From Bacteroidales bacterium H10 (GTDB taxonomy: Bacteria > Bacteroidota > Bacteroidia > Bacteroidales > Muribaculaceae), in NCBI GenBank assembly GCA_001701295.1, contig DAAV01000170.1, positions 12,161-20,229 on the forward strand: a DNA stretch of 8,069 bases. The letters run 5' to 3'. The position numbers and the translations under genes are program-made. Under the pieces are notes generated by a model that saw only the letters and a program-made list of their open reading frames with translations, was not told the DNA's origin and did not search any database. This document shows positions 1 through 8,044 of this stretch, piece by piece; the first letter of the stretch is position 1, and every line of letters begins with the position of its first letter.

Positions 1-2
1 GC

Positions 3-113
3 AACATAATCAACGTCGCATATCTCGTGATGCGGCAGGCTCTCGAACGCAAGGAATCGCGGGGCCTGCATTATACGGTAGATTATCCACATCCACCCGT
101 TGCCGGGGCATGA
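3..113 (+). CDS. nadB: L-aspartate oxidase, C-terminal end (partial, 5' end outside window)
   Basis: This open frame enters from the left edge and ends in TGA after 36 codons. It reads through [17 protein letters not shown] and ends in HPPVAGA. The ESRG-x-H-Y-x-x-DYP motif is typical of the C-terminal helical domain of the succinate dehydrogenase/fumarate reductase flavoprotein family. The version ending just after DYP is characteristic of NadB, the FAD enzyme that oxidises L-aspartate to iminoaspartate in the cytoplasm as the first step of de novo NAD synthesis. The arginine of ESRG is a conserved active-site region residue in that family. A FAD-dependent relative such as a fumarate reductase subunit is possible, but those usually continue well past this motif. 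Only the tail is visible, so flavin-binding motifs cannot be checked. The next gene begins 50 bp downstream on the same strand with no terminator between them, so the two could be co-transcribed. Confidence 0.8.
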   Translation, partial: NIINVAYLVMRQALERKESRGLHYTVDYPHPPVAGA

Positions 114-163
114 CTTGTTTCACTTCTATTCAACCTCAACCCCTATGCGGGTGTTAAAAAAGA

Positions 164-1813
164 ATGAGAAAATTCGCTTTTACAGTCGTCGCCTTTCTAT
201 TGGCCGCCATAATAACCGCCTATGCCGCTCCGCAGAAAAGCGGAGACGCGGCTCTGGCGCGTAATCTTACCACCTTCAACGCCATTGTAAAGGAGTTGAA
301 GGACAATTATGTCGACTCGATCGCTCCTGACCGTGCCTTTGGGGCTGCGATCGATGCCTTGCTCGGTACGATTGACCCTTACACTGAATATTATCCGGTC
401 GAGGAGCAGGATGCCTTGCAGAAGATGACGACCGGAGAATATGGAGGCATAGGTTCTTATCTGATGGACCGCGACAGCTCGACCTATATTTCGGCTCCCA
501 TGGAGGGAAGCCCCGCCGCCCGAGCGGGTATAAAGGCCGGAGACAGGATCCTGCGTGTGGATTCGATCGATGTGTCGCACAAGTTGAGTGCGGATGTGAC
601 AAAAGTCCTGCGCGGACGGCCCGAGACTCCTGTCACCATTCAGCTTCTGCGTCCGTACGCAAAGGATTCGATTGTAACCGTCACTCTTCAGCGTGAATTG
701 CTCCGTCAGCCTTCGGTGCCTTATTACACCGTGTTCGACAATACAGGTTACATTCTTCTTACTTCTTTCATCAACAAGTCGCCGGCGGAAGTCAAAGCTG
801 CTCTCGAGGAGTTTAAGGCGGATCCGCGTGTTAAGAATATTGTCCTTGATTTGCGGGGCAATGGCGGCGGTCTTGTGGAGAGCGCGGTCGATATCCTGAG
901 TTATTTTGTACCCAAAGGCACTGAAGTGGTGCGCACCCGTGGGCGTGACGAGGCTTCCGAACGTGTATATAAGACAACCCGGTCTCCTCTGTTCCCCGAC
1001 ATCCCTCTTGCCATTCTGATAGACGGCGCCACGGCGTCCGCGTCGGAGATTCTGGCCGGAGCCGTACAGGATCTTGACCGTGGAGTGCTTGTAGGATCCC
1101 GCAGTTTCGGCAAAGGTCTTGTGCAGAGCACGCGTCCTCTCCCCTTCTCCGGAGTCCTGAAAGTCACAGTGGCCAAATATTACACTCCCTCGGGACGTCT
1201 CATTCAGGCGCTTGATTACGCCCACCGCAATGAAGACGGTTCCGTGTCACGTATCCCTGACAGCCTGACCCATGAGTATAAGACATTGCACGGGCGTATC
1301 ATACGTGACGGCGGAGGTCTGGCTCCCGATTCCGTGATAGACTGGGGCAAGGTGAACCGTCTGGTCTACAATGTGGTGCGCGACAACTGGAGTTTTGATT
1401 ACGCCACACGTTTTGAGGCGCAGCATCCTCAAGTGGCTGCACCCGAGGATTTTGTTATTACGGATGATATCTATGCCGATTTCAAGAAAAGCATCGACCC
1501 CAAGAAATTCAAATATGACCGTGTCATGGAGGAGGCCATGAAGCAGTTGCGTGATATCGCCACCGAAGAGGGTTATATGGGCGATGAGACCACCGCCGCC
1601 TTCGATTCGCTGCAGAAACTTCTCATACATGACCTTGACCGCGATCTTGACACTCACCGTCCGGAAATAGAGGAATACCTCGGTTCGGAGATCATGAGCC
1701 GCTATTATTATGACAGGGGCAAGACGGCCTATATGCTTCGTAATGACAAGGCTCTCAAGGCGGCGCGCGACATTCTCAATTCCGACAGGTATAATAAAAT
1801 TCTGCGCAAGTGA
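164..1813 (+). CDS. Secreted S41-family carboxyl-terminal processing protease (CtpA/Prc type) with PDZ domain
   Basis: A complete 549-residue serine protease of family S41, predicted to act in the periplasm on exposed C-termini. The N-terminus is a signal peptide: MRK, a hydrophobic core at about 4-19, and an AYA site with cleavage likely after residue 21. A helical N-terminal segment follows, with the family motif TIDPYTEYY near 69-77. A PDZ domain spans about 91-175 (YGGIG near 93-97, SPAARAGIKAGDRIL at 116-130). The catalytic domain covers about 185-350. It contains LDLRGNGGG at 228-236, TASASEI with Ser292, and FGKGLVQ with Lys317 and Gln321. The Ser-Lys spacing of 25 and Lys-Gln spacing of 4 match the known Ser/Lys/Gln arrangement of plant D1P and E. 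coli Prc, so the enzyme should be active. YYTPSGRLIQ at 339-348 is the usual end of the core, followed by a helical tail of about 180 residues. No Shine-Dalgarno is seen; the ATG follows an A-rich run. The stop overlaps the mfd start. Its substrate cannot be told from sequence. Confidence 0.95.
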   Translation: MRKFAFTVVAFLLAAIITAYAAPQKSGDAALARNLTTFNAIVKELKDNYVDSIAPDRAFGAAIDALLGTIDPYTEYYPVEEQDALQKMTTGEYGGIGSYLMDRDSSTYISAPMEGSPAARAGIKAGDRILRVDSIDVSHKLSADVTKVLRGRPETPVTIQLLRPYAKDSIVTVTLQRELLRQPSVPYYTVFDNTGYILLTSFINKSPAEVKAALEEFKADPRVKNIVLDLRGNGGGLVESAVDILSYFVPKGTEVVRTRGRDEASERVYKTTRSPLFPDIPLAILIDGATASASEILAGAVQDLDRGVLVGSRSFGKGLVQSTRPLPFSGVLKVTVAKYYTPSGRLIQALDYAHRNEDGSVSRIPDSLTHEYKTLHGRIIRDGGGLAPDSVIDWGKVNRLVYNVVRDNWSFDYATRFEAQHPQVAAPEDFVITDDIYADFKKSIDPKKFKYDRVMEEAMKQLRDIATEEGYMGDETTAAFDSLQKLLIHDLDRDLDTHRPEIEEYLGSEIMSRYYYDRGKTAYMLRNDKALKAARDILNSDRYNKILRK

Positions 1814-4800
1814 TGACTCTGCGTGAAGCCGATGCGATTTTTGCCTCTCCGGCACGTATGGAGGCGGTCGGATCCTTGCTGAAGGACAGGAAAGTAAGGC
1901 GAATGTCGATTTCCGGTCTTGCGGGAAGTGCGGCCGCGATGCTTTTTGCCGCGCTTGATACAGCCAAATCTCCTCTTTTGGTCATAGCCGACGATATGAC
2001 CGATGCCGGCTATCTATACAACGATATCCGTAGTATCGCGGGTGAGGATGCCGTGGCCATTTTTCCTTCCGGCTATAAACGTGATATCAGATTCGGACAG
2101 ATTGACCCTCCTTCGCAGATTTTGCGAACGGATGTGCTTGACCGGCTTTCCGGCTCCTCTCGACTGCGTTGTGTGGTCACGTGTCCCGAGGCTCTTGCCG
2201 AGAAAGTGGCCGCGCGGGAGGATCTCAGCGCCCGGACGGTAGCGTTGAAGGTCGGACAGCAGGCGAATATGTCTGATGTCGTCAAGAGACTTATTGAACT
2301 CGGATTCAATTCTGTCGAATACGTTTATGAACCCGGGCAGTTCGCACGTCGCGGCTCTATTCTTGATGTATATTCTTTCGCCGGGGAATTGCCATACCGT
2401 GTGGATTTTTTCGATACGGAAGTGGATTCCATACGCATATTCAATGTCGAGACGCAGCTGTCCGAGCGCAAGGTGGATTCCGTATCGATAGTGCCACCCT
2501 CCGCTTCCGACGCCGGATCGGGAATTTCTCTTCTTGAATTCATGGGCGATGGAGTGCTTGTCGCCTCCAACCGCCCCGATTATGTCGTGGAACGCGTTAA
2601 GGCAGTGGCATCGCAGGAATTCTCGGAATCCGCCATAATCGCGGATGAGGGCGACCGCAATGCAATGGACAAGGTTGTCGACGCTGCGGATTTCGAGACG
2701 AGATTCAGGGCCTTGCGCCAGATCTGTTATGGCGTTCAGGAGGCTCCGGCATCGTTTGGGGCAGATGCCGTTCTGCGTTTCAACTGTACTCTTCAGACTC
2801 TCTATCACAAGAATTTCGATCTGATTGCCGATTCTTTCTCATCTTTCCTTGCCGATGGTTATCGTATTCTGATTCTTTCAGATTCCGATTATCAGGCGGA
2901 CCGGCTAAAGGCCATATTTGCCGACAGGGGAGAGAATATCGCTTTCACGGCGGTCGATCCGACGGTACATGAGGGTTTTGTCGATCATGACACTAAGACT
3001 TGTTTCTTTACCGATCATCAGATATTTGACCGGTTCCATAAATATAGTCTGCGTTCGGACAAGGCTCGTGCCGGAAAGCTCGCTTTGTCGCTCAAGGAAC
3101 TCAATCAGATCGAGGTCGATGACTATATAGTGCATATCGATCATGGCATAGGGCGTTTCGGCGGTCTCGTAAAGACTGATATCAATGGCCGTCCGCAGGA
3201 GATGATCAAGGTGTTTTTCCAGAACAACGCTCTTGTCCTTGTTTCCATCCATGCGCTTCACAAGCTTTCCAAATATCGTGGCAAGGATGGAGTGCCTCCC
3301 AAGATAAGCAAGCTCGGAGGCGGAGCCTGGGTGCGTATGAAGGAACGTACCAAGGCCAAGATGAAGGATATAGCCCGCGAACTCATAAGCCTTTATGCCA
3401 GACGCCGTACGGAGAAGGGGCATGCTTTCGCTCCCGATTCCTACCTTCAGCACGAGCTTGAGGCGAGTTTCATCTATGAGGATACTCCCGATCAGCTGAA
3501 GGCCACGCAGGCCGTGAAGGCGGATATGGAGCGCGATACGCCTATGGACCGTCTCATATGCGGGGATGTCGGTTTTGGAAAGACCGAGATTGCGGTGCGG
3601 GCCGCCTTCAAGGCTGCCGCCGACGGCAAACAGGTGGCCGTCCTCGTCCCGACGACCGTTCTTGCTTTGCAGCATTATAACACGTTCTCGGCACGCCTTA
3701 AGGATCTGCCGGTCAGAGTGGAATTTATTTCCCGCGCCAAGAAGCCCAAGGAGGTCCGACAGATTCTTGCCGATCTCGAAGCGGGAAGCATCGACATACT
3801 TATCGGTACGCACAAGATTATCGGCAAATCGGTCAGGTTCAAGGATCTCGGTTTGCTCATAATCGATGAGGAGCAGAAATTCGGTGTGGCGGTTAAGGAG
3901 CGTCTCAAACAGATGAAGACCAATGTCGATACACTGACCATGAGCGCGACGCCGATTCCCCGCACATTGCAGTTCTCTCTCATGGGTGCGCGGGATCTGA
4001 GCTCCCTCAATACCCCACCGGCCAACCGACAGCCGATCATGACCAATGTCTCCACATTCGACGACGATGTGGTGCGCGAGGCTGTCGAGTTTGAGCTTTC
4101 GCGCAACGGTCAGGTCTTCTTTGTCTCCAACCGGATCGAGAATCTGACCGAACTCGAGAACAAGCTGCGCCGTCTCGTGCCGAATGTCAGAATAGTCACC
4201 GCTCATGGCCAGATGCCTCCGGAACAGCTTGAGAAAGCCATAATCGATTTTACGAATCATGATTATGATGTGCTGCTTTCCACAACGATAGTAGAGAACG
4301 GCATAGATATGCCTAATGTCAATACGATCATAGTCAACAATGCCGACCGTTTCGGACTTAGCGAGCTTCATCAGCTGCGGGGACGCGTGGGGCGCTCCAA
4401 CCGCAAGGCATTCTGCTATCTGCTTGTCCCTCCGGGACGCCCTCTTACACCGGTGGCGCGCAGACGCCTCCAGGCCATAGAAAACTTTTCCGATCTCGGA
4501 TCCGGAATCCAGATTGCGATGCAGGATCTTGACATACGCGGAGCCGGCAACCTGCTCGGTGCCGAACAGTCGGGATTCATTGCCGATCTCGGCTACGAGG
4601 CCTACCAGCAGATATTGCGTGAGTCGATAACCGAACTCAAGACCGAAGAATTTGCCGACACGTTTGCCGATGTGAGTGCCGGCGCTTCAGAGGAATTCGT
4701 GGCGGAGGTGACGATAGAGTCCGATCTTGAATTGCGCCTTCCTCCCGAATATGTGCCTCAGGAGAGTGAGAGAATCTCTCTCTATCGCCGTCTCGACAAT

Positions 4801-5184
4801 ATGGAACGCCCGGAGCAGGTTGAGGAGTTCAGGGCTCATCTTGTCGATCGTTTCGGCGCGGTGCCCGAGGTGACTGACGAACTGATCAAGGTCGTTCCTC
4901 TCCGCATGTCGGCCAAACGTCTCGGCATAGAGCGCATAGTGCTCAAGGGAGGTCTCATGCGGCTTTATTTTGTCGATGACGATAACAAGGCCTATTATCG
5001 GTCACCGGCTTTTGGACGGGTGTTGGGATTTTTGCAGGCTAATCCGAGGAGGTGCAATCTGAAAGACATACCTTCGCGCGATCAGTCAGCCGCGCCTAAG
5101 CACTCGCTTATAGTGTCATCGGTTCCCTCGGTCTCGGAAGCGCTGTCTCTGCTCACGGCCATGGAAGCCACCGATGCCCTCTGA
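1813..5184 (+). CDS. mfd: Transcription-repair coupling factor Mfd
   Basis: A full-length Mfd of 1123 residues (E. coli has 1148). This ATP-driven DNA translocase pushes or removes RNA polymerase stalled at lesions and recruits UvrA for excision repair. The N-terminal UvrB-like module (about 1-320) lacks a working Walker A, as expected. Its UvrA-facing residues are kept: Arg180 in ARRG, Arg196 in PYR and Phe200 in DFF, with the same spacing as E. coli R165/R181/F185. The CarD-like RNA-polymerase-interacting domain starts near 432 (DYIVHIDHGIGRF) and leads into KLGGGAWVRMKERTKAKMKD. The helicase has Walker A GDVGFGKT at 584-591, Walker B DEEQ at 685-688, SATPIPRTL, and motif VI QLRGRVGR at 854-861. 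The translocation (TRG) region contains DLDIRGAGNLLG near 905-916. The C-terminal TRCF/D7 domain begins near 977 (PPEYVPQESERISLYRR). I chose the ATG whose A is the last base of the upstream stop (TGATG); an in-frame GTG lies 3 bases earlier. Expression probably depends on readthrough from the protease gene. Confidence 0.97.
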   Translation: MTLREADAIFASPARMEAVGSLLKDRKVRRMSISGLAGSAAAMLFAALDTAKSPLLVIADDMTDAGYLYNDIRSIAGEDAVAIFPSGYKRDIRFGQIDPPSQILRTDVLDRLSGSSRLRCVVTCPEALAEKVAAREDLSARTVALKVGQQANMSDVVKRLIELGFNSVEYVYEPGQFARRGSILDVYSFAGELPYRVDFFDTEVDSIRIFNVETQLSERKVDSVSIVPPSASDAGSGISLLEFMGDGVLVASNRPDYVVERVKAVASQEFSESAIIADEGDRNAMDKVVDAADFETRFRALRQICYGVQEAPASFGADAVLRFNCTLQTLYHKNFDLIADSFSSFLADGYRILILSDSDYQADRLKAIFADRGENIAFTAVDPTVHEGFVDHDTKTCFFTDHQIFDRFHKYSLRSDKARAGKLALSLKELNQIEVDDYIVHIDHGIGRFGGLVKTDINGRPQEMIKVFFQNNALVLVSIHALHKLSKYRGKDGVPPKISKLGGGAWVRMKERTKAKMKDIARELISLYARRRTEKGHAFAPDSYLQHELEASFIYEDTPDQLKATQAVKADMERDTPMDRLICGDVGFGKTEIAVRAAFKAAADGKQVAVLVPTTVLALQHYNTFSARLKDLPVRVEFISRAKKPKEVRQILADLEAGSIDILIGTHKIIGKSVRFKDLGLLIIDEEQKFGVAVKERLKQMKTNVDTLTMSATPIPRTLQFSLMGARDLSSLNTPPANRQPIMTNVSTFDDDVVREAVEFELSRNGQVFFVSNRIENLTELENKLRRLVPNVRIVTAHGQMPPEQLEKAIIDFTNHDYDVLLSTTIVENGIDMPNVNTIIVNNADRFGLSELHQLRGRVGRSNRKAFCYLLVPPGRPLTPVARRRLQAIENFSDLGSGIQIAMQDLDIRGAGNLLGAEQSGFIADLGYEAYQQILRESITELKTEEFADTFADVSAGASEEFVAEVTIESDLELRLPPEYVPQESERISLYRRLDNMERPEQVEEFRAHLVDRFGAVPEVTDELIKVVPLRMSAKRLGIERIVLKGGLMRLYFVDDDNKAYYRSPAFGRVLGFLQANPRRCNLKDIPSRDQSAAPKHSLIVSSVPSVSEALSLLTAMEATDAL

Positions 5185-5243
5185 GCCTTGTCAGTACGCT
5201 GCGGAGTCACTTCGCATCCGACCGCATGAAGCAGTTTGAAAAT

Positions 5244-5281
5244 AAAAAAACTCCGGTTCCGCTACGGACCGGAGTTTTTTC
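5244..5281. terminator. Bidirectional intrinsic terminator between convergent mfd and mscL
   Basis: A hairpin has arms CTCCGGT (5251-5257) and ACCGGAG (5268-5274), which can extend with CCG/CGG around a CTA loop past one bulged T. It is flanked by seven A on the left (5244-5250) and six T on the right (5275-5280). Each strand therefore reads as a GC stem followed by a T tract. It lies 66 bp past the mfd stop and 25 bp past the mscL stop, so one structure can end both converging transcripts. The remaining bases at 5185-5243 hold no gene. Confidence 0.9.
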
Positions 5282-5298
5282 GTCCTGACCGGACATTG

Positions 5299-5733
5299 TT
5301 ACTTTTTCTCGCTTTTCAGTATGTCGCGTATTTCTGTAAGAAGTTTTTCTTCTGCAGTCGGTTCCGGAGCGGGAGCCGCTTCTTCCTCTACTTTCTCCTT
5401 CTTCATGAACTTGACGGTATAGCGCAACGCGATGAATATACAGAGCGCTATGATGAAGAAGTCCACCACATTCTGGATGAAAAGTCCGTAATTGATCGCA
5501 ACCTCCTCTACTGCGGCCACATCGCCGACGGCAGGTTGGCCCGGAGTGATTACATACTTGAGGTTCTTATAGCCGTCACCTCCCGTAACTATTGAGACTA
5601 CCGGCATTATGATGTCATTGACCAGCGAAGTGACAATTTTGCCGAATGCGCCGCCGATGATCACACCGATTGCCATGTCTACGACGTTCCCTTTAAGTGC
5701 GAACGCTTTGAAGTCTTCGATAAATTTTCCCAT
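5299..5733 (-). CDS. mscL: Large-conductance mechanosensitive channel MscL
   Basis: A 144-residue inner-membrane channel that opens under membrane tension to release solutes during hypo-osmotic shock; it acts as a homopentamer in known members. The order of segments is standard. An amphipathic N-terminus (FIEDFKAFALKGNVVDMAIG) leads into TM1 at about 16-45, with the pore-constriction Gly23 equivalent to E. coli Gly22, and the signature VIIGGAFGKIVTSLVNDIIMP. A periplasmic loop spans about 50-78, and TM2 about 80-105 contains INYGLFIQNVVDFFIIA. A charged, Ala/Pro/Glu-rich linker (about 111-127) precedes the C-terminal helix EEKLLTEIRDILK, which forms the cytoplasmic bundle. It is slightly longer than the E. 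coli protein (136), mainly in the periplasmic loop. It stands alone, converging with mfd and diverging from gap. No strong Shine-Dalgarno is seen before the ATG. Confidence 0.97.
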   Translation of the reverse strand: MGKFIEDFKAFALKGNVVDMAIGVIIGGAFGKIVTSLVNDIIMPVVSIVTGGDGYKNLKYVITPGQPAVGDVAAVEEVAINYGLFIQNVVDFFIIALCIFIALRYTVKFMKKEKVEEEAAPAPEPTAEEKLLTEIRDILKSEKK

Positions 5734-5766
5734 TCTTGCTTTATTTGTCTAAATTTTGTTAATCAA

Positions 5767-5798
5767 TATGCAAATATGCGATTTTTTTCTTAATTTTG
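5767..5798 (+). promoter_or_regulatory. Probable promoter of gap (Bacteroidetes type)
   Basis: TAATTTTG at 5791-5798 is an exact match to the Bacteroidetes -7 consensus TAnnTTTG. TATG at 5767-5770, 20 bases upstream, differs by one base from the -33 TTTG element. The start of transcription would be near 5805, leaving a leader of about 130 nt before the gap ATG. The elements interleave with those predicted for mscL on the other strand. Confidence 0.6.
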
Positions 5799-5802
5799 CA
5801 AC
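5771..5802 (-). promoter_or_regulatory. Probable promoter of mscL (Bacteroidetes type, imperfect)
   Basis: Read on the minus strand, GTTG (5802-5799) lies 20 bases before CATATTTG (5778-5771). Each differs by one base from the Bacteroidetes consensus TTTG / TAnnTTTG, and the spacing fits. Transcription would begin near 5765, giving a leader of about 30 nt before the mscL ATG. This rests on pattern matching only. Confidence 0.4.
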
Positions 5803-5804
5803 CT

Positions 5805-6944
<1,140 letters not shown>

Positions 6945-6975
6945 TCTTCTCTTACGAAGACAATCCGCTACATTC

Positions 6976-7019
6976 ACGGTTCCCGTCTCTCGAAGAGACG
7001 GGAACCGTTCTTTTATTTT
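6976..7019 (+). terminator. Strong intrinsic terminator after gap
   Basis: A perfect 15-bp stem is formed by 6976-6990 (ACGGTTCCCGTCTCT) and 6994-7008, with a CGA loop. It is followed by a T-rich tail (TTCTTTTATTTT, 7008-7019). It begins 31 bp after the gap stop codon and isolates gap from the next transcription unit. Confidence 0.93.
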
Positions 7020-7051
7020 GTATGCCGATTCTCTTTTCTGTTTGTTATTTA

Positions 7052-7083
7052 GTTGTGATTTAGTTATTATTTTTGTACATTTG
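7052..7083 (+). promoter_or_regulatory. Promoter region with two overlapping -7 elements for the DUF2007-sirtuin unit
   Basis: Two exact TAnnTTTG matches sit back to back: TATTTTTG (7068-7075) and TACATTTG (7076-7083). The second has GTTG at 7052-7055, exactly 20 bases upstream and one base off the -33 TTTG. The first has an exact TTTG at 7041-7044, but with a longer 23-base gap. Use of the second element would start transcription near 7090, about 20 nt before the ATG at 7111. The position just after the gap terminator supports a new transcription unit. Confidence 0.65.
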
Positions 7084-7110
7084 CATGTAAACCTCTCAAA
7101 AAATCATACT

Positions 7111-7314
7111 ATGGATAAACCCGTAACTCTCGCGTCATACAGCAATATACAGGAAGCGAGCATCATACGCGGCATGCTTGAATCTAACGGCATACCCGCC
7201 ATGATCTCCGACAGCAATAATCTGTATGTCCCCGTTTTCGGAGGTGTGGCTGTGATCGTTGATGAGAAAGATGCTGCACGCGCCGAGGCTCTGCTCAAGG
7301 AAAACGGAGATTGA
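7111..7314 (+). CDS. DUF2007 family small protein (putative signal-transducing protein)
   Basis: A 67-residue soluble protein that matches the DUF2007 pattern. It starts with a beta strand (VTLASYSN), then a helix (IQEASIIRGMLESNG), then IPAMISDSNN and a GGVAVIVDEKDAARAEALLKENG strand-helix ending. This is the compact ferredoxin-like/ACT-like fold expected for the family, which carries the label 'putative prokaryotic signal transducing protein' but has no firm biochemical role known to me. There is no signal peptide, membrane segment or cysteine. I chose the ATG at 7111: upstream in-frame codons back to 7018 overlap the promoter, and the extra residues do not belong to the family. It lies 26 bp before the sirtuin gene and probably shares its mRNA, so a link to NAD-dependent deacylation is possible but unproven. 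Confidence 0.88.
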   Translation: MDKPVTLASYSNIQEASIIRGMLESNGIPAMISDSNNLYVPVFGGVAVIVDEKDAARAEALLKENGD

Positions 7315-7340
7315 ATGTTTATTAAAAAATGTGATTGACT

Positions 7341-8039
7341 ATGGAAAAACCGGTTTTGGTAGTTTCGACAGGTGCTGGAATCAGTGCCGAATCAGGAATA
7401 AAGACATTTCGTGATGCCGACGGACTTTGGGAGAATTATCCCGTCATGCAGGTGGCTTCCGCCGATGGATTCCGTCGCGATCCCGCACTGATACACCGTT
7501 TCTATAACGATCGACGCCGTCAGCTTGTCGATGCCCGGCCCAACGCCGCTCATCTCGCCCTCGTCGAGCTTGAGAAGGATTACGACGTGTATATAATCAC
7601 TCAGAATGTCGATGACCTTCATGAACGTGCCGGTTCCCAAAATGTGCTCCACCTCCACGGAGAACTCATGAAGATCCGTTCCGTCACGAATCCCGATTAT
7701 ATAGAGGATCTTGACATAGACCATCTTGAGACCACCCCGGCCACACGTGGCAGAAACGGGGATCCCATGCGTCCGCATATCGTATTTTTCCAGGAGCCGG
7801 TGCCTAACATTGAGAAGGCCGTCGAGCTTGTCCATAAGGCCGATATCTTTGTAGTCATAGGCACATCGCTTGTCGTCTATCCCGCCGCGGGCCTTATACA
7901 GTGCGTCCGTCCCGGCACGCCCATATATTACATAGATCCGAATCCTGCTGACACTTCCTCCATCCCGGATGTCCACGTCATCAAGGCCAAGGCCACCGAA
8001 GGCATGCGTACTCTCGCCTCCCTCCTTTCCCGCTCTTGA
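7341..8039 (+). CDS. cobB: NAD-dependent protein deacylase, Sir2 family (CobB/SIRT5-like), lacking zinc cysteines
   Basis: A 232-residue cytoplasmic sirtuin that should remove acyl groups from lysines, consuming NAD. The NAD site is GAGISAESGIKTFRD at 11-25. TQNVDDLHERAG at 87-98 and HLHGE with catalytic His106 are intact, as is the second NAD-binding loop VIGTSLVVYPAAG. Tyr55 and Arg58 (FYNDRRRQL) match the Tyr-x-x-Arg pair that binds succinyl/malonyl lysine in SIRT5 and E. coli CobB, predicting class III activity. Unlike E. coli CobB, the segment from about 114 to 145 has no cysteine, so no zinc site can form. The usual FGE before the substrate cleft reads FQE (VFFQEPVP). The start is constrained: an in-frame TGA lies at 7332-7334, leaving TTG 7335 or the chosen ATG. 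It follows the DUF2007 gene at 26 bp. The symbol is given by family likeness. Confidence 0.93.
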   Translation: MEKPVLVVSTGAGISAESGIKTFRDADGLWENYPVMQVASADGFRRDPALIHRFYNDRRRQLVDARPNAAHLALVELEKDYDVYIITQNVDDLHERAGSQNVLHLHGELMKIRSVTNPDYIEDLDIDHLETTPATRGRNGDPMRPHIVFFQEPVPNIEKAVELVHKADIFVVIGTSLVVYPAAGLIQCVRPGTPIYYIDPNPADTSSIPDVHVIKAKATEGMRTLASLLSRS

Positions 8040-8044
8040 GCGGG
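8029..8044 (+). terminator. Possible hairpin overlapping the sirtuin stop codon
   Basis: CCCGCTC (8029-8035) and GAGCGGG (8038-8044) are perfect inverted repeats with the stop codon TGA (8037-8039) in the turn. The sequence after it to the window edge (8045-8069) is C/T-rich without a T run, so it is not a standard intrinsic terminator. It could be part of one, or only mark the 3' end of the message. Confidence 0.3.

Noticed and set aside
114..163. Separate promoter in the 50-bp gap before the protease gene
   Set aside because: No TAnnTTTG element with a suitable upstream partner is visible, so readthrough from nadB or a promoter within it is as likely.
197..1225. Antisense open frame of 342 codons inside the protease gene
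   Set aside because: It has no recognisable protein features and sits opposite the PDZ and catalytic domains of a clear S41 protease. The same reasoning applies to the 202-codon antisense frame at 1247-1855.
2905..4371. Antisense open frame of 488 codons inside mfd
   Set aside because: It lies fully opposite a conserved mfd region, shows no domain motifs, and is explained by codon use that leaves few stops on the opposite strand. It is a shadow frame.
5200..5216. Small imperfect hairpin TGCGGA/TTCGCA downstream of mfd
   Set aside because: Six pairs including a G-U and no T tract; the strong hairpin at 5251-5274 is the better terminator.
5236..5595. Plus-strand open frame across the terminator and mscL
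   Set aside because: It begins in the terminator A-tract and runs opposite mscL, whose family identity is unambiguous.
7018..7110. N-terminal extension of DUF2007 from a TTG at 7018
   Set aside because: The extension would start in the gap terminator tail and run through both -7 elements; the ATG at 7111 matches the family's usual start.
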